A stretch of 64,000 nt of DNA from Arthrobacter sp. KBS0702. GTDB taxonomy: Bacteria > Actinomycetota > Actinomycetes > Actinomycetales > Micrococcaceae. The stretch spans positions 2,542,001 to 2,606,000 of the forward strand of contig NZ_CP042172.1 of NCBI RefSeq assembly GCF_005937985.2, read 5' to 3'. Positions within the stretch are counted from its first letter, which is position 1; each line of letters begins with the position of its first letter. Positions 18,069 to 26,691 of this stretch are shown here, piece after piece. The notes beneath the pieces are model-generated. The model ran no database searches, was not told the DNA's origin, and saw only the letters and a list, made by a program, of their open reading frames with translations. The translations under genes and the position numbers were made by a program.

Positions 18069-18785
18069 TCAGATCCGGCGCATCCGCAAGGCCACGGCGC
18101 CGGCGCCGAGGGACACGGCGACCAGGCAGATCCCCCATCCCACCAGGGCTGAGGGCCCGGAGGGCTCGACGGCGGAAGCGGCCTGCATCCTGTCGCCGGA
18201 GGTCGCGGTCGGGGCCGGCGAGGCAGCCTTGGCGGCGGACATCGTCGTGGCGGACTGGGGCGTGCCGCTCGGCGTGGCCGACGGCGTGCCCGCCGTCGCG
18301 TCAGGGGCGGCCTCGGCGGCGGGGGTCTCAGCGGCGGGCGCCTGGACCGGCGCCGGCGCCTGCTGGCTGCCGGACGCCTGGCCGGAAACCGGCTGCGGTG
18401 CCGCCGGGACCGGCTGCGGGGCCAAGGTCCCGGGTGCCACGGGCGAGGCTGAAGCCCGCTGCTCCGGTGTCTCCGACGGGGCCGGCGCGGTGGACGTCGA
18501 CGGAGGCGTGCTGCCGGTGGGGGCGGCGCTGCCGGATGTCGGCGTCGGGGACGGGGACGGGGACGGAGACGTGGACCCCAGCAGGCCGCCGATCACGCCG
18601 TCGATGCCTACGGAAATTGAGGCTGTCGGCGCGTCCGGGCTGGGCGTCGGCGTCGCAGCCTGGGTGGCAGGAACCCCTGCGGTGAGAGCCAGTACCGCTC
18701 CGAGCGCCGCCACTGCCGTGCCGCGTCGAAGTCCCCCATGGTGACCGGCCGGCGTTTCTGGAACTTCGGACCTGTGCATAACCAT
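18069..18785 (-). CDS. Ser/Pro/Thr-rich exported protein with C-terminal membrane anchor
   Basis: About 238 aa. A Sec-type signal peptide (GTAVAALGAVLALTAGVPATQAA) is followed by some 150 residues rich in Ser, Pro, Thr and Ala, including TSPSPSPSPTPTSG. It ends in one hydrophobic helix (WGICLVAVSLGAGAVAL) and a basic tail RMRRI, so it is exported and probably anchored by the C-terminus. There is no clear LPXTG. Start: three in-frame ATGs lie close together; TAGGCT sits 8 bases before the second, which I chose as a likely leaderless start. It sits between hemY and hemQ. Function unknown; a wall-spanning stalk is plausible from composition alone. Confidence 0.7.
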   Translation of the reverse strand: MVMHRSEVPETPAGHHGGLRRGTAVAALGAVLALTAGVPATQAATPTPSPDAPTASISVGIDGVIGGLLGSTSPSPSPSPTPTSGSAAPTGSTPPSTSTAPAPSETPEQRASASPVAPGTLAPQPVPAAPQPVSGQASGSQQAPAPVQAPAAETPAAEAAPDATAGTPSATPSGTPQSATTMSAAKAASPAPTATSGDRMQAASAVEPSGPSALVGWGICLVAVSLGAGAVALRMRRI

Positions 18786-18894
18786 GGTCATCGAGCCTAG
18801 CCGCTGAACGCCGGCGGGGAAAATTTGCCGAACGGGCCCCGTTCCGGCTACCGGGCACCTCGCGGGGCCGGAGTCCGGCCCGCCGGCGCCCCAG

Positions 18895-20379
18895 TTAAGG
18901 GAGCAGGGCAGCCACGTGCCTGGGGGTGTCGGCAACAATGGCGGCGAGCCCGTTTCCGGCCAGCCAGCCGCCGACGACGGCTAGGCCGCCCTCCGCCGCG
19001 CAAAGCTGCCGGACCTGGTCGACGCGGCGCTTGTGGCCGAGCGCGGCGAAGGGCAGCGCGCCGGACCAGCGCACCACGTCCCAGCCCGCGACGTCGGCCG
19101 CGGACAGCGGGACGGCGAGCAGCGTGGAGGCATCCTGGAGTGCGGCGGCGAACAGTTCCTCGTCGCTCCGCGGTTCGGGGTGGGCCGCGCCGCCGTTAGG
19201 GGCGGTGTCGCCCCGCCCGTAGGAGAGGCGCAGGACATGCCGCCCGGGTGCCGTGCGTTCGGCCAGCCAGGCCCATTTGGCGGTGGCGTGGGTCAGCGCC
19301 TTGGCCCGGATGCCGGCGCTTTGCGGGGCCACGAGGACGCCGGTGCCGCGCGGCGCCGCGTCCAGGTCCGGTCGGTCCAGCACGAGGGTCACCAGCCTCA
19401 CATCGGGGCCGGCCTCGGGGCGGAGGGCGGCCAGGGCGGGCAACGTGCCGGAGAGGAGCTGGACGGCGGCCGGGCCCTCCACCGCCACCACCAGCCGTTC
19501 GGCGTCGAAAGAGTCGCCTCCGGCGGTGACGCGCCAGCCGCCCGGGACGCGCTGCACCGCTTCGGCTCGGGTCCCGCTGAGCAGGGTGGCGTCCAGCCGG
19601 CGCAGCTCCGCGAGGAGGGCCGTGATCAGGGTGTGCATGCCGCCGCGAAGGCCGGCGACGGCGGAGCCCGCCTTCTGCAGCCCGGGCTGCAGGGCGTCCG
19701 GGCGGGCGGGCGACGCACGGCGCTGCGCGGCCACGGCTGCGGCCAGCGAGCCGTGGCTGCGGATGCCGGCGCGCAGGCCGGGCGCCACCATATCGACGTC
19801 GAGTAAGGCCGGGTCGGCCGAGTGCACGCCGCCGACCACGGGCGAGACGAGCCGGTCCAGCACGCGCCTGCCCATCCGGACCCGGACCAGGGCGGCCACG
19901 CTGGTGGCCTCGGCCGTGGTGCCGACTGATGCCGGAAGCAGCGCGTCCACGGAGGCGCGGAGGGAGCCAACCAGGCCCAGGGAGCGCCGGACTTCCGGGT
20001 CCCAGGGGTTGGCCGGGATGCCGAGCACCCCGGTCTTTGGCAGTTCCCGGGGGCCTTCGGGCAGCTGGACCCAGGCGCCGCCGGGGTTGGGCAGGACGAT
20101 CTGCGCGCCGAGGCCCAGTTCTTCGGCCAGCCGGGCCACCGCCGCGGAGCGGGTGGCGAAGGATTCGGCTCCGCTGTCCAGGGTCAGGCCTGCCACCACG
20201 TGGCTGCCCACGCAGCCGCCCCAGTCCCCGGAGGCTTCCAGCACCGTGGTCCGGACGCCTGCCCGGGCCAGTTGCCGGGCGGCCAGCAGGCCGGAGATGC
20301 CGCCGCCCACCACCACGGCGGTCGGCGCGGCGGCGGTGGAAGCAGTGGAATCGGCGGCGGCGTCAGTACCGGTGGCCAT
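18895..20379 (-). CDS. hemY: Coproporphyrinogen III oxidase, CgoX type (HemY)
   Basis: 494-aa FAD flavoprotein of the HemY family, here assigned to oxidation of coproporphyrinogen III to coproporphyrin III because hemQ is present. The N-terminal dinucleotide-binding motif VVGGGISGLLAARQLARAG and ESFATRS follow an Ala/Thr-rich 20-residue leader. RGGMHTLITAL and the C-terminal GGWLAGNGLAAIVADTPRHV (the second FAD contact) are present. It lies 8 bp after hemE. The C-terminus is followed by the exported-protein gene, so the operon may be split here. Confidence 0.93.
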   Translation of the reverse strand: MATGTDAAADSTASTAAAPTAVVVGGGISGLLAARQLARAGVRTTVLEASGDWGGCVGSHVVAGLTLDSGAESFATRSAAVARLAEELGLGAQIVLPNPGGAWVQLPEGPRELPKTGVLGIPANPWDPEVRRSLGLVGSLRASVDALLPASVGTTAEATSVAALVRVRMGRRVLDRLVSPVVGGVHSADPALLDVDMVAPGLRAGIRSHGSLAAAVAAQRRASPARPDALQPGLQKAGSAVAGLRGGMHTLITALLAELRRLDATLLSGTRAEAVQRVPGGWRVTAGGDSFDAERLVVAVEGPAAVQLLSGTLPALAALRPEAGPDVRLVTLVLDRPDLDAAPRGTGVLVAPQSAGIRAKALTHATAKWAWLAERTAPGRHVLRLSYGRGDTAPNGGAAHPEPRSDEELFAAALQDASTLLAVPLSAADVAGWDVVRWSGALPFAALGHKRRVDQVRQLCAAEGGLAVVGGWLAGNGLAAIVADTPRHVAALLP

Positions 20380-20387
20380 CGCGGGGC

Positions 20388-21536
20388 TTACTCCGGGGCG
20401 ATCGAGTGGATCAGTTCGACCACGCGGGTCAGGACGGCCGCGTCAGTTTCGGGTGGCACACCGTGGCCCAGGTTCAGGACGTGCCCGGGGGCCGCGGAGC
20501 CGGCCTTAATGACGTCCCGGACGTGGGCTTCGAGGATTTCCCACGGTGCGGAGAGCAGCGCCGGGTCGATGTTGCCCTGAAGCGGAACGGTCCCGCCGAG
20601 CCGGCGGTTGGCCTCGTCCAGCGGCAGCCGGTAGTCGACGCCGACGACGTCCACGCCGACGTCGCGCATTGCCACGAGCAATTCGGAGGTGCCGGTACCG
20701 AAGTGGATCAGCGGTGCCCCGAGGTGCCGGACGTGGTCCAGGGCGCGGGCCGACGCCGGGGCCACGAAGCGTTCGTAGTCGGCCAGCCCCAGCGAACCCG
20801 CCCAGGAATCGAAGAGCTGCGCGGCGGAGGCACCGGCTTCCAGCTGCGCGCGGAGGAACATGCCGGACGCGTCCGCTGCCCAGTTCGCCAGCGCCGTCCA
20901 GGTCTCCGGATCCGCGTGCATCATGGTGCGCGGGCCGAGGTGGTCGCGGGAGGGCTTGCCTTCCACCATGTAGGCCGCGAGCGTGAACGGTGCACCGGCG
21001 AAACCGATCAGCGGCGTGCTGCCCAGTTCAGCCACGGTCAGCCGGACGGCTTCGCGGATCGGTTCCAGGGCTTCCCAGGTCAGCTGCGGGAGGGCGGCGA
21101 CGTCGGCCGCGGTGCGCACCGGCTTGTCCAGCACGGGTCCCACGCCGGGGACAATGTCAACGCCGACGCCGGCCAGCTTGAGCGGGATGACGATATCGGA
21201 GAAGAAGATCGCGGCGTCGACGTCGTGCCTGCGCACGGGCTGGAGGGTGATCTCGGAGGCCAGTTCGGGGCGCAGGCAGGAGTCCAGCATGGCAACGCCT
21301 TCGCGCACCTTGAGGTATTCCGGCAGCGAGCGGCCGGCCTGGCGCATGAACCAGACGGGGCGCCGTGAGGGCTTACCGCCGCGGTAGGCGGTGATCAGCG
21401 GTGAGTTGGCAGTGCGGCCGTCCATCAAGGGGTGGCCGGCGTCGAGGCGGTTGCGTGCCGAGCCGTCGGGTGCCGTGCCGTCGGTTGCAGTGCCGTTCAT
21501 TGCCGTGCCGTTCGATGCCGCAGCGCTAGGAGTCAT
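20388..21536 (-). CDS. hemE: Uroporphyrinogen decarboxylase
   Basis: 382-aa HemE converting uroporphyrinogen III to coproporphyrinogen III. RRPVWFMRQAGRSLPEY, the catalytic-pocket FFSDIVIPL, GFAGAPFTLAAYMVEG and FGTGTSELL are diagnostic. The start is the ATG with AAAGGC upstream; the frame is open further but without family similarity. The first 28 residues contain four copies of a five-residue repeat (NGTAM, NGTAT, DGTAP, DGSAR) absent from typical HemE. It heads the minus-strand set and is divergent from hemA. Confidence 0.95.
   Translation of the reverse strand: MTPSAAASNGTAMNGTATDGTAPDGSARNRLDAGHPLMDGRTANSPLITAYRGGKPSRRPVWFMRQAGRSLPEYLKVREGVAMLDSCLRPELASEITLQPVRRHDVDAAIFFSDIVIPLKLAGVGVDIVPGVGPVLDKPVRTAADVAALPQLTWEALEPIREAVRLTVAELGSTPLIGFAGAPFTLAAYMVEGKPSRDHLGPRTMMHADPETWTALANWAADASGMFLRAQLEAGASAAQLFDSWAGSLGLADYERFVAPASARALDHVRHLGAPLIHFGTGTSELLVAMRDVGVDVVGVDYRLPLDEANRRLGGTVPLQGNIDPALLSAPWEILEAHVRDVIKAGSAAPGHVLNLGHGVPPETDAAVLTRVVELIHSIAPE
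21453..21512. repeat. 15-bp tandem repeat inside the hemE 5' end
   Basis: Four imperfect 15-bp units encode the repeated five-residue motif at HemE residues 9-28. In frame and outside the enzyme core, so probably a tolerated expansion. Confidence 0.6.
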
Positions 21537-21654
21537 GCCTTTGATTGTGCCGAAAATCGGCCTCAAAAGATAACGACAACCTGTCAGCCGCGGCGCTGCC
21601 AGCCCCGTCGTGGCGCGAATCACACCCCGGGGTGGGCAGTCCCACGCCCGGTAG

Positions 21655-21685
21655 TTGTTCTACAAGGACGCGAAAAAGCTATGAT
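21655..21685 (+). promoter_or_regulatory. Promoter of hemA
   Basis: TTGTTC (21655-21660) and TATGAT (21680-21685) with a 19-bp spacer. The start site would fall at about 21692, three bases before the hemA GTG, so the transcript would be essentially leaderless. The spacer contains TTCTACAAGG, shared with the hemQ operator. Confidence 0.55.
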
Positions 21686-21694
21686 TGTCCTGCT

Positions 21695-23032
21695 GTGGTT
21701 CTTTTCTCATTGGTGGCTACACACGCCGACATCGACCTCGAGACCGTTGCTCAACTGAGCACCGGCGCTTCGGGGCTTGCCACATCCGCCCTCGCCGGAT
21801 CGCCGGCCGTGGCGGGTGCCGTCGTCCTTGCCACCTGCAACCGCTTCGAGATTTACGGCGAAGCCCCGCACCCGGACGATGTCGAAGCGGCCCGCGCCGC
21901 GCTCGTTTCCCAGATCAGCGGCGCCAGCGGCCTCAACGAGCAACTCGTCTCCCGCGCTTTTAATACCCGCACCGGCCCCGACGTCAGCCGCCACCTGTTC
22001 GCGGTCAGTTCCGGACTGGATTCCGCCGTCGTCGGGGAACGCGAAATCGCCGGCCAGGTCCGGCGCGCCCTGATCACGGCGCAGCACGAAGGCACCGCCA
22101 GCTCCGGTCTCGTGCGGCTGTTCCAGGCCGCTTCCAAGACCGCCAAGGACGTCGGCGCGCAGACGGCGCTCGGCTCGCGCGGGCTTTCCATCGTCTCCGT
22201 CGCCCTGGACCTCGCGACCGACCTGTCCGAGAATCCGGACTGGTCCAGCAAGAAGGCCGTTGTCTTCGGTACCGGCGCCTACGCCGGCGCCACCATGTCG
22301 CTGCTGCGCGAACGCGGCTGCACCGACGTCTCGGTGTTCTCCTCCTCTGGCCGCGCCGCCGGTTTCGTCGCCACCCGCGGCGGCACCGCCCTGGACAGCG
22401 CTTCGCTGCCGGGCGCCGTCGCGGCCGCCGATGTGATGATTGGCTGCAGTGGCTCCGACAACCGCGTCGAAGCCGCCGAACTGGCCAGGATCCGCTCCTC
22501 GTCGCCGCAGCCGTTGATCGCGATCGATCTGGCCCTGACCCACGATTTCGACCCCGCCGTCGCCGAGCTCGACGGCGTTGAGCTGCTCACGCTGGAGTCG
22601 GTCCGGCTGGCTGCCCCGCAGGAGCAGGCGGAGTCCCTGAACCAGGCCAGCGGCATCGTCGACGGCGCCGCCACTGCCTTCGAGCAGGAACGCGAGGCGC
22701 GCTCGGTCGATTCGGCGATCGTGGCCCTGCGTCGGCACACCATGGACGTGCTCGACGCCGAGATGGAAAAGGTTCGCGCCCGCCACGGCTGCACCGCCGC
22801 GGCGGAGGAAGTCGAATTCGCGCTGCGCCGGATGGTCAAGCAGCTGCTGCACATACCCACCGTCCGCGCCCGCGAACTCGCCGCGAACGGCCAGCAGGAC
22901 AACTACGTGGCCGGCCTTGAAGCCGTCTACGGCATCACGGTCGAACAGCCGGCGGCCCGCAGCTCGGCCGCCGAGTGCCCGGTCGACCACAGCGCGACCA
23001 CCCCCGTCGAGGGCGGACGGGAAACAGCCTAG
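21695..23032 (+). CDS. hemA: Glutamyl-tRNA reductase
   Basis: 445-aa first enzyme of the C5 pathway, reducing glutamyl-tRNA to glutamate-1-semialdehyde. The thioester-forming Cys lies in [26 protein letters not shown], the nucleotide-binding [12 protein letters not shown] and the C-terminal dimerisation region are present. The N-terminus [16 protein letters not shown] begins at GTG, the usual start in relatives. The upstream open frame lacks similarity. There is no Shine-Dalgarno, and the promoter -10 ends 9 bases before the GTG. It is convergent with the SDR gene, 17 bp apart. Confidence 0.95.
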   Translation: MVLFSLVATHADIDLETVAQLSTGASGLATSALAGSPAVAGAVVLATCNRFEIYGEAPHPDDVEAARAALVSQISGASGLNEQLVSRAFNTRTGPDVSRHLFAVSSGLDSAVVGEREIAGQVRRALITAQHEGTASSGLVRLFQAASKTAKDVGAQTALGSRGLSIVSVALDLATDLSENPDWSSKKAVVFGTGAYAGATMSLLRERGCTDVSVFSSSGRAAGFVATRGGTALDSASLPGAVAAADVMIGCSGSDNRVEAAELARIRSSSPQPLIAIDLALTHDFDPAVAELDGVELLTLESVRLAAPQEQAESLNQASGIVDGAATAFEQEREARSVDSAIVALRRHTMDVLDAEMEKVRARHGCTAAAEEVEFALRRMVKQLLHIPTVRARELAANGQQDNYVAGLEAVYGITVEQPAARSSAAECPVDHSATTPVEGGRETA

Positions 23033-23049
23033 GCCTCGACGGCCCAGTC

Positions 23050-24057
23050 TTACTCCGCGGCGAAGGCGTTGATGCCCGTCAACTCGGCGGACAGTTGCCA
23101 GAGGCGCGCGGCGTCCGTCCGGTCCACGGCGTGGGCATCCACTCCCCTGATCCGCGCCTCCGGCGTCCCCGGCACGGTGGGCTCAGCAATGTCGCAGTCC
23201 TCGCAATAGACCCCTCCCTTGCCCGCCAGCAGCGGCGAGGTCGCCGCCCAGACCGACGTCGCGGCGCCCTGGGCCGGCGTCTTGAACCGCTCGTTGAGTT
23301 TGCCGTCCGCGTCCATCCAGCCCGAGGCGATCATTTCCTCCCGGGGCAGGTGGCGCTGCAGTTCAGTCATGATGCCGCCCGGGTGTACGGCAAAGGCCCG
23401 GACACCCGAATCCTTCCCGAGCGCGTCCAACTGCACGGCGAACAGCGCGTTCGCCGTCTTCGCCTGCCCGTACGCCTTCCATTTGTCATAGCCAGAGTCG
23501 AAATTGATGTCGTCGAAACGGATCGGCGACAGCTTGTGGCCGGTGGAAGACAGAGCCACCACGCGGGCGCCCTCCCCCGCCGCCAGCGCGGGCCACAGCA
23601 GGTTGGTCAGCGCGAAGTGGCCCAGGTGGTTGGTGGCAAATTGGGATTCCCAGCCCGGGCCGACGCGGCGTTCCGGGCTGGCCATGATGGCGGCGTTGTT
23701 GATCAGGATGTCCAGGCTGCCGGCCTCGCCAAGGAACTCCGAGGCGAGGAAACCGGCCGCGAACTCCCGGACGCCGGACAGCTCGGCGAGGTCCAGCCCG
23801 GCGACGCTGACGCCGTCGAGTCCGGCCGCGTCCAGGACCTGGCGCGCGTGCTCCGGCCGCCGCGCCGGGACCATCACCCGGGCTCCGGCCGAGGCCAGGG
23901 CCCGCACCGTCTCCAGGCCCAGCCCGGAGTAGCCGCCGGTCACAACGGCGGTCTTCCCGGCCAGGTCCAGCCCCGCGACCACCTCCGCCGCCGTCGAACG
24001 CGGGCCAAAACCCGAGCCGATCTTGTGCTGCGGGGTCAGGCCGGTGTCTTTGCTCAT
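23050..24057 (-). CDS. Short-chain dehydrogenase/reductase family oxidoreductase
   Basis: 335-aa NAD(P)-binding SDR of the retinol-dehydrogenase-like group. Cofactor motif TGGYSGLGLE (about residues 40-49), DILINNAAIM, catalytic Ser in ALSSTGHK and YGQAK as the YxxxK pair are all present. A C-terminal extension of about 60 residues has CEDCDIAEP. The substrate cannot be told. The longer open frame runs into moeB and is a shadow; the ATG chosen gives the family N-terminus. It follows moeB by 11 bp, so it is probably co-transcribed. Confidence 0.88.
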   Translation of the reverse strand: MSKDTGLTPQHKIGSGFGPRSTAAEVVAGLDLAGKTAVVTGGYSGLGLETVRALASAGARVMVPARRPEHARQVLDAAGLDGVSVAGLDLAELSGVREFAAGFLASEFLGEAGSLDILINNAAIMASPERRVGPGWESQFATNHLGHFALTNLLWPALAAGEGARVVALSSTGHKLSPIRFDDINFDSGYDKWKAYGQAKTANALFAVQLDALGKDSGVRAFAVHPGGIMTELQRHLPREEMIASGWMDADGKLNERFKTPAQGAATSVWAATSPLLAGKGGVYCEDCDIAEPTVPGTPEARIRGVDAHAVDRTDAARLWQLSAELTGINAFAAE

Positions 24058-24068
24058 CGCAGTGCCTC

Positions 24069-25280
24069 TCAGTAGACCGGTTTGCCGGGTTCGACGTCGC
24101 GGACCCAGGCGAGGATGCCACCTTCGAGGTGGCTGACCCGTTCGTAGCCGGCCGCACGGGCAGCGGCCAGGACGGCGGCGGAACGGGTGCCGCCCTTGCA
24201 GTGGAAGACGATGTCGGTATCCTGCGGCAGCTCGGCCCACGCATCGCCGGCCAGAATCCGGCCCTGCGGGATGAGTCGGGCGCCTTCGATGTTGACGATC
24301 TCGAATTCGCCGCTCTCGCGGACGTCCACGAGCTGGAAGTCCTTCAATCCGGCCTTCCGCGACGCCAGCATGGTGGCGAGCTGGGTGGCGGTGACGGTAT
24401 GTTCGGTGCCGGCGTCGGCGGCGGGTGTGATCCCGCAGAAGGCCTCGTAGTCGGTGAGTTCGGTGATGCGGGGCGCCTCGGGGTCCCGGGAGACCTTGAT
24501 CTCGCGCCAGGTGCCTCCGAGGGCGTCGAACAGCGCCACGCGCCCCAGCAGGGAACGCCCGACGCCGGTGATGAGCTTGACCGCCTCGGTCACCATGAGG
24601 GACCCGACTGCCGCGCACAGCATGCCGAACACGCCGCCCTCCCCGCACGAGGGGACCGACCCCGCGGGGGGCGCCTCCGGATACAGGTCCCGGTACGTCG
24701 GGCCGTGCTGTTCCCAGAAGACGCTGACCTGCCCGTCGAACCGGAAGATTGAGCCCCATACATAGGGCTTGCCTAGGATCGCGGCCGCATCGTTGACGAG
24801 GTAACGGGTGGCGAAGTTGTCGGCGCCGTCGATGATCAGGTCGTAGCCTGCGAAGAGGTCCAGGGCGTTAGCGGCGTCAAGGCGGACGTTGTGCAGCCGG
24901 ACCTCCACCAGGGGATTCAGCGCGGCGATGGCGTCGCGTGCGGACTCGGTCTTGGGCCGGCCGACGTCGGCCACGCCGTGGATCACCTGGCGCTGGAGGT
25001 TGCTCAGGTCCACGTCGTCGTCGTCGATGATGCCGAGCGTCCCCACCCCGGCGGCGGCCAGGTAGAGCAGGGCGGGCGAGCCGAGGCCGCCGGCGCCGAT
25101 CACCAGGACCTTGGCGTTCTTCAGGCGGCGCTGCCCGAGTGCCCCGATCTCGGGAATGATCAGGTGGCGGGAGTAGCGCTCCACCTCGTCGGGGGTGAGT
25201 CCGTCCGCCGGTTCAACCAGCGGTCCGGGCGCCGGTGCCGGTGATGCGGTGGTGCCGTGTGCGGTCAACTTGGAAGCCAT
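24069..25280 (-). CDS. moeB: MoeB/ThiF-family adenylyltransferase fused to rhodanese
   Basis: 403-aa E1-like enzyme that adenylates the C-terminal Gly of a ubiquitin-like sulfur carrier (MoaD or ThiS). The C-terminal rhodanese domain then supplies sulfur. Seen: RYSRHLIIPEIG, ATP motif GAGGLGSPALLYLAAAG, IIDDDDVDLSNLQRQ and DGADNFATRYL. The rhodanese part has DVRESGEFEIVNI and the active Cys in HCKGGTRS. No zinc-ligand CxxC pairs stand out. The start has TAGATT 5 bases upstream and ATGACC 18 bp before that, a likely leaderless promoter. No thiF is next to thiOSG in this window, so it may serve ThiS as well. Confidence 0.9.
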   Translation of the reverse strand: MASKLTAHGTTASPAPAPGPLVEPADGLTPDEVERYSRHLIIPEIGALGQRRLKNAKVLVIGAGGLGSPALLYLAAAGVGTLGIIDDDDVDLSNLQRQVIHGVADVGRPKTESARDAIAALNPLVEVRLHNVRLDAANALDLFAGYDLIIDGADNFATRYLVNDAAAILGKPYVWGSIFRFDGQVSVFWEQHGPTYRDLYPEAPPAGSVPSCGEGGVFGMLCAAVGSLMVTEAVKLITGVGRSLLGRVALFDALGGTWREIKVSRDPEAPRITELTDYEAFCGITPAADAGTEHTVTATQLATMLASRKAGLKDFQLVDVRESGEFEIVNIEGARLIPQGRILAGDAWAELPQDTDIVFHCKGGTRSAAVLAAARAAGYERVSHLEGGILAWVRDVEPGKPVY

Positions 25281-25364
25281 ACTTCAATCTATGCCCGAAG
25301 TTGCCGCCAGGTCATATTACCCCCGCGTAAAGTGGAGCTAACAGCGAGGGAAAGTAGGCCAACA

Positions 25365-26033
25365 GTGGTTCACCAGACACCGGTTGAGCGGGGACATACC
25401 GGAAAGTCAACGGCCGGCCAGACGCGCGGCGGGACTCAGCGGTCGGCGCGGCTCCCGCGCGACGAACGGCGCGCGCAGTTGCTCGCTGCCGCGCAGGAGG
25501 TCTTCGTGGCCAACGGCTACCACGGTGCGGCCATGGATGAAATCGCCGAGACGGCGCATGTGAGCAAGCCGGTGCTGTACCAGCACTTTCCGTCGAAGCG
25601 GGACCTTTACCTGGCGCTGCTGGACAGGCACCTCTCGGCACTGACCGAGCTCATGCTGGGTGCCCTGAATTCGACCACGGACAACGACGAGCGCGTCCAG
25701 GCCGTCATGCGGGCTTACTACCACTTCATCGCCAGCGACGACCAGGCCCACCGGCTAGTCTTTGAATCGGATCTGGTCAACGACGTCGATGTGAGCGCCC
25801 GGCTGGAAACCTTCAACAAGACGTTCGCCGATGCGATCGCGAAAGTTATCGCCGAGGACACCAAGCTGCCGCTGCTGGAAGCCCAGCTGCTGGGCCGCGG
25901 GCTGGCCGGAATGGCGCAGGTCAGCGCCCGGTACTGGCTGGAAACCGACGGCAACCTGGACCTCGATGTGGCCAGCGACCTGATCTACCGTTTAGCTTGG
26001 CGCGGAATCTCCCGCTTCCCCAAAGAGTCCTAG
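25365..26033 (+). CDS. TetR/AcrR-family transcriptional regulator
   Basis: 222-aa regulator. The helix-turn-helix spans about residues 30-75: RRAQLLAAAQEVFVANGYHGAAMDEIAE, then HVSKPVLYQHFPSKRDLYLALL. The ligand domain has no recognisable specificity. The first 25 residues are basic and probably disordered. Start chosen at GTG, with AGGGAAAG upstream. It corresponds in position to the TetR gene next to TB9.4 in mycobacteria (Rv3208, from memory). Divergent from moeB. Confidence 0.88.
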   Translation: MVHQTPVERGHTGKSTAGQTRGGTQRSARLPRDERRAQLLAAAQEVFVANGYHGAAMDEIAETAHVSKPVLYQHFPSKRDLYLALLDRHLSALTELMLGALNSTTDNDERVQAVMRAYYHFIASDDQAHRLVFESDLVNDVDVSARLETFNKTFADAIAKVIAEDTKLPLLEAQLLGRGLAGMAQVSARYWLETDGNLDLDVASDLIYRLAWRGISRFPKES

Positions 26034-26048
26034 ACTACAAATAGAGAA

Positions 26049-26058
26049 CACACGTGTG
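26049..26058. promoter_or_regulatory. CACACGTGTG palindrome between tetR and DUF3107
   Basis: Perfect 10-bp palindrome in the 54-bp gap, about 30 bases before the DUF3107 start. It could be an operator for the adjacent TetR protein; unproven. Confidence 0.35.
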
Positions 26059-26087
26059 AACACTTTGATTGGCTGGGAGGCCTTGCT

Positions 26088-26312
26088 GTGGAAGTAAAGA
26101 TCGGCATTCAGAACATCGGCCGCGAAATTGCCCTGGAATCGAACCAGGACGCCGACGCGGTGGCGAAGCTTGTGGGCGAGGCCATTTCCAAGGGCACCGA
26201 ACTCCGCCTGACCGATGAGAAGGGCCGCCAGGTCATCATCCCGGCCAACGTCCTGGGCTATGTCGAAATCGGCGCCGAGGAAGTCCGCCGGGTCGGTTTC
26301 GGCGCGCTGTAG
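26088..26312 (+). CDS. DUF3107 family protein (TB9.4-like)
   Basis: 74-aa conserved actinobacterial protein. It starts VEVKIGIQNIGREIALES and contains GTELRLTDEKGRQVIIPAN and a terminal GYVEIGAEEVRRVGFG. The start is GTG with a strong GGGAGG 8 bases upstream. It sits directly after the TetR gene, the same pairing as Rv3208/TB9.4 in M. tuberculosis. The molecular function is not known to me. Confidence 0.9.
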   Translation: MEVKIGIQNIGREIALESNQDADAVAKLVGEAISKGTELRLTDEKGRQVIIPANVLGYVEIGAEEVRRVGFGAL

Positions 26313-26365
26313 GCGCGGCCAACCGGATCCGCCCCGTCCAATCCGCAGTTCCCAAAGGAGTCTGA

Positions 26366-26668
26366 ATGCTGTCCCTGATTGTGGTCGCCATGGTGGCCGT
26401 GGCCGCGGGGTTCGTGGTCTGGGCCAATGACAAGCGGCACGCCAAGTACGGCATCAGCGTGCCCGCGGGAATTGCCGTCGGTGTAGCGATGCTGAGCTGG
26501 ATCATTTTTGTGGCGGCCGGCTTCGGCTACCTGCCGGGCCTGACCTGGATCCCGTGGGTCCTGCCGCTGCTGCTGGGCACGGCCGCGGCAGTCGGCGCCG
26601 TGATCTACCTCGGCCGGTCCCGGACCCGGCTGGACACCGAGCGGATGTCTGCGATCCTGCGGCTCTAA
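26366..26668 (+). CDS. Small membrane protein, three predicted helices
   Basis: 100 aa with hydrophobic segments at about residues 2-19, 31-51 and 60-82, and a charged C-terminus (GRSRTRLDTERM). ATG preceded by AAAGGAG. It follows DUF3107 by 53 bp on the same strand and ends just before a hairpin terminator. No recognisable family or function. Confidence 0.75.
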   Translation: MLSLIVVAMVAVAAGFVVWANDKRHAKYGISVPAGIAVGVAMLSWIIFVAAGFGYLPGLTWIPWVLPLLLGTAAAVGAVIYLGRSRTRLDTERMSAILRL

Positions 26669-26691
26669 CGGGAACGCAAAAGTCCTCAACG

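Noticed and set aside
18069..18785. Sortase-anchored (LPXTG) surface protein
   Set aside because: The C-terminus has a membrane helix and basic tail but no LPXTG-like motif before it.
24058..24759. N-terminal extension of the SDR to 569 aa
   Set aside because: It lies antiphase inside moeB and reads as low-complexity Arg/Gly sequence; the SDR fold starts at the ATG at 24057.
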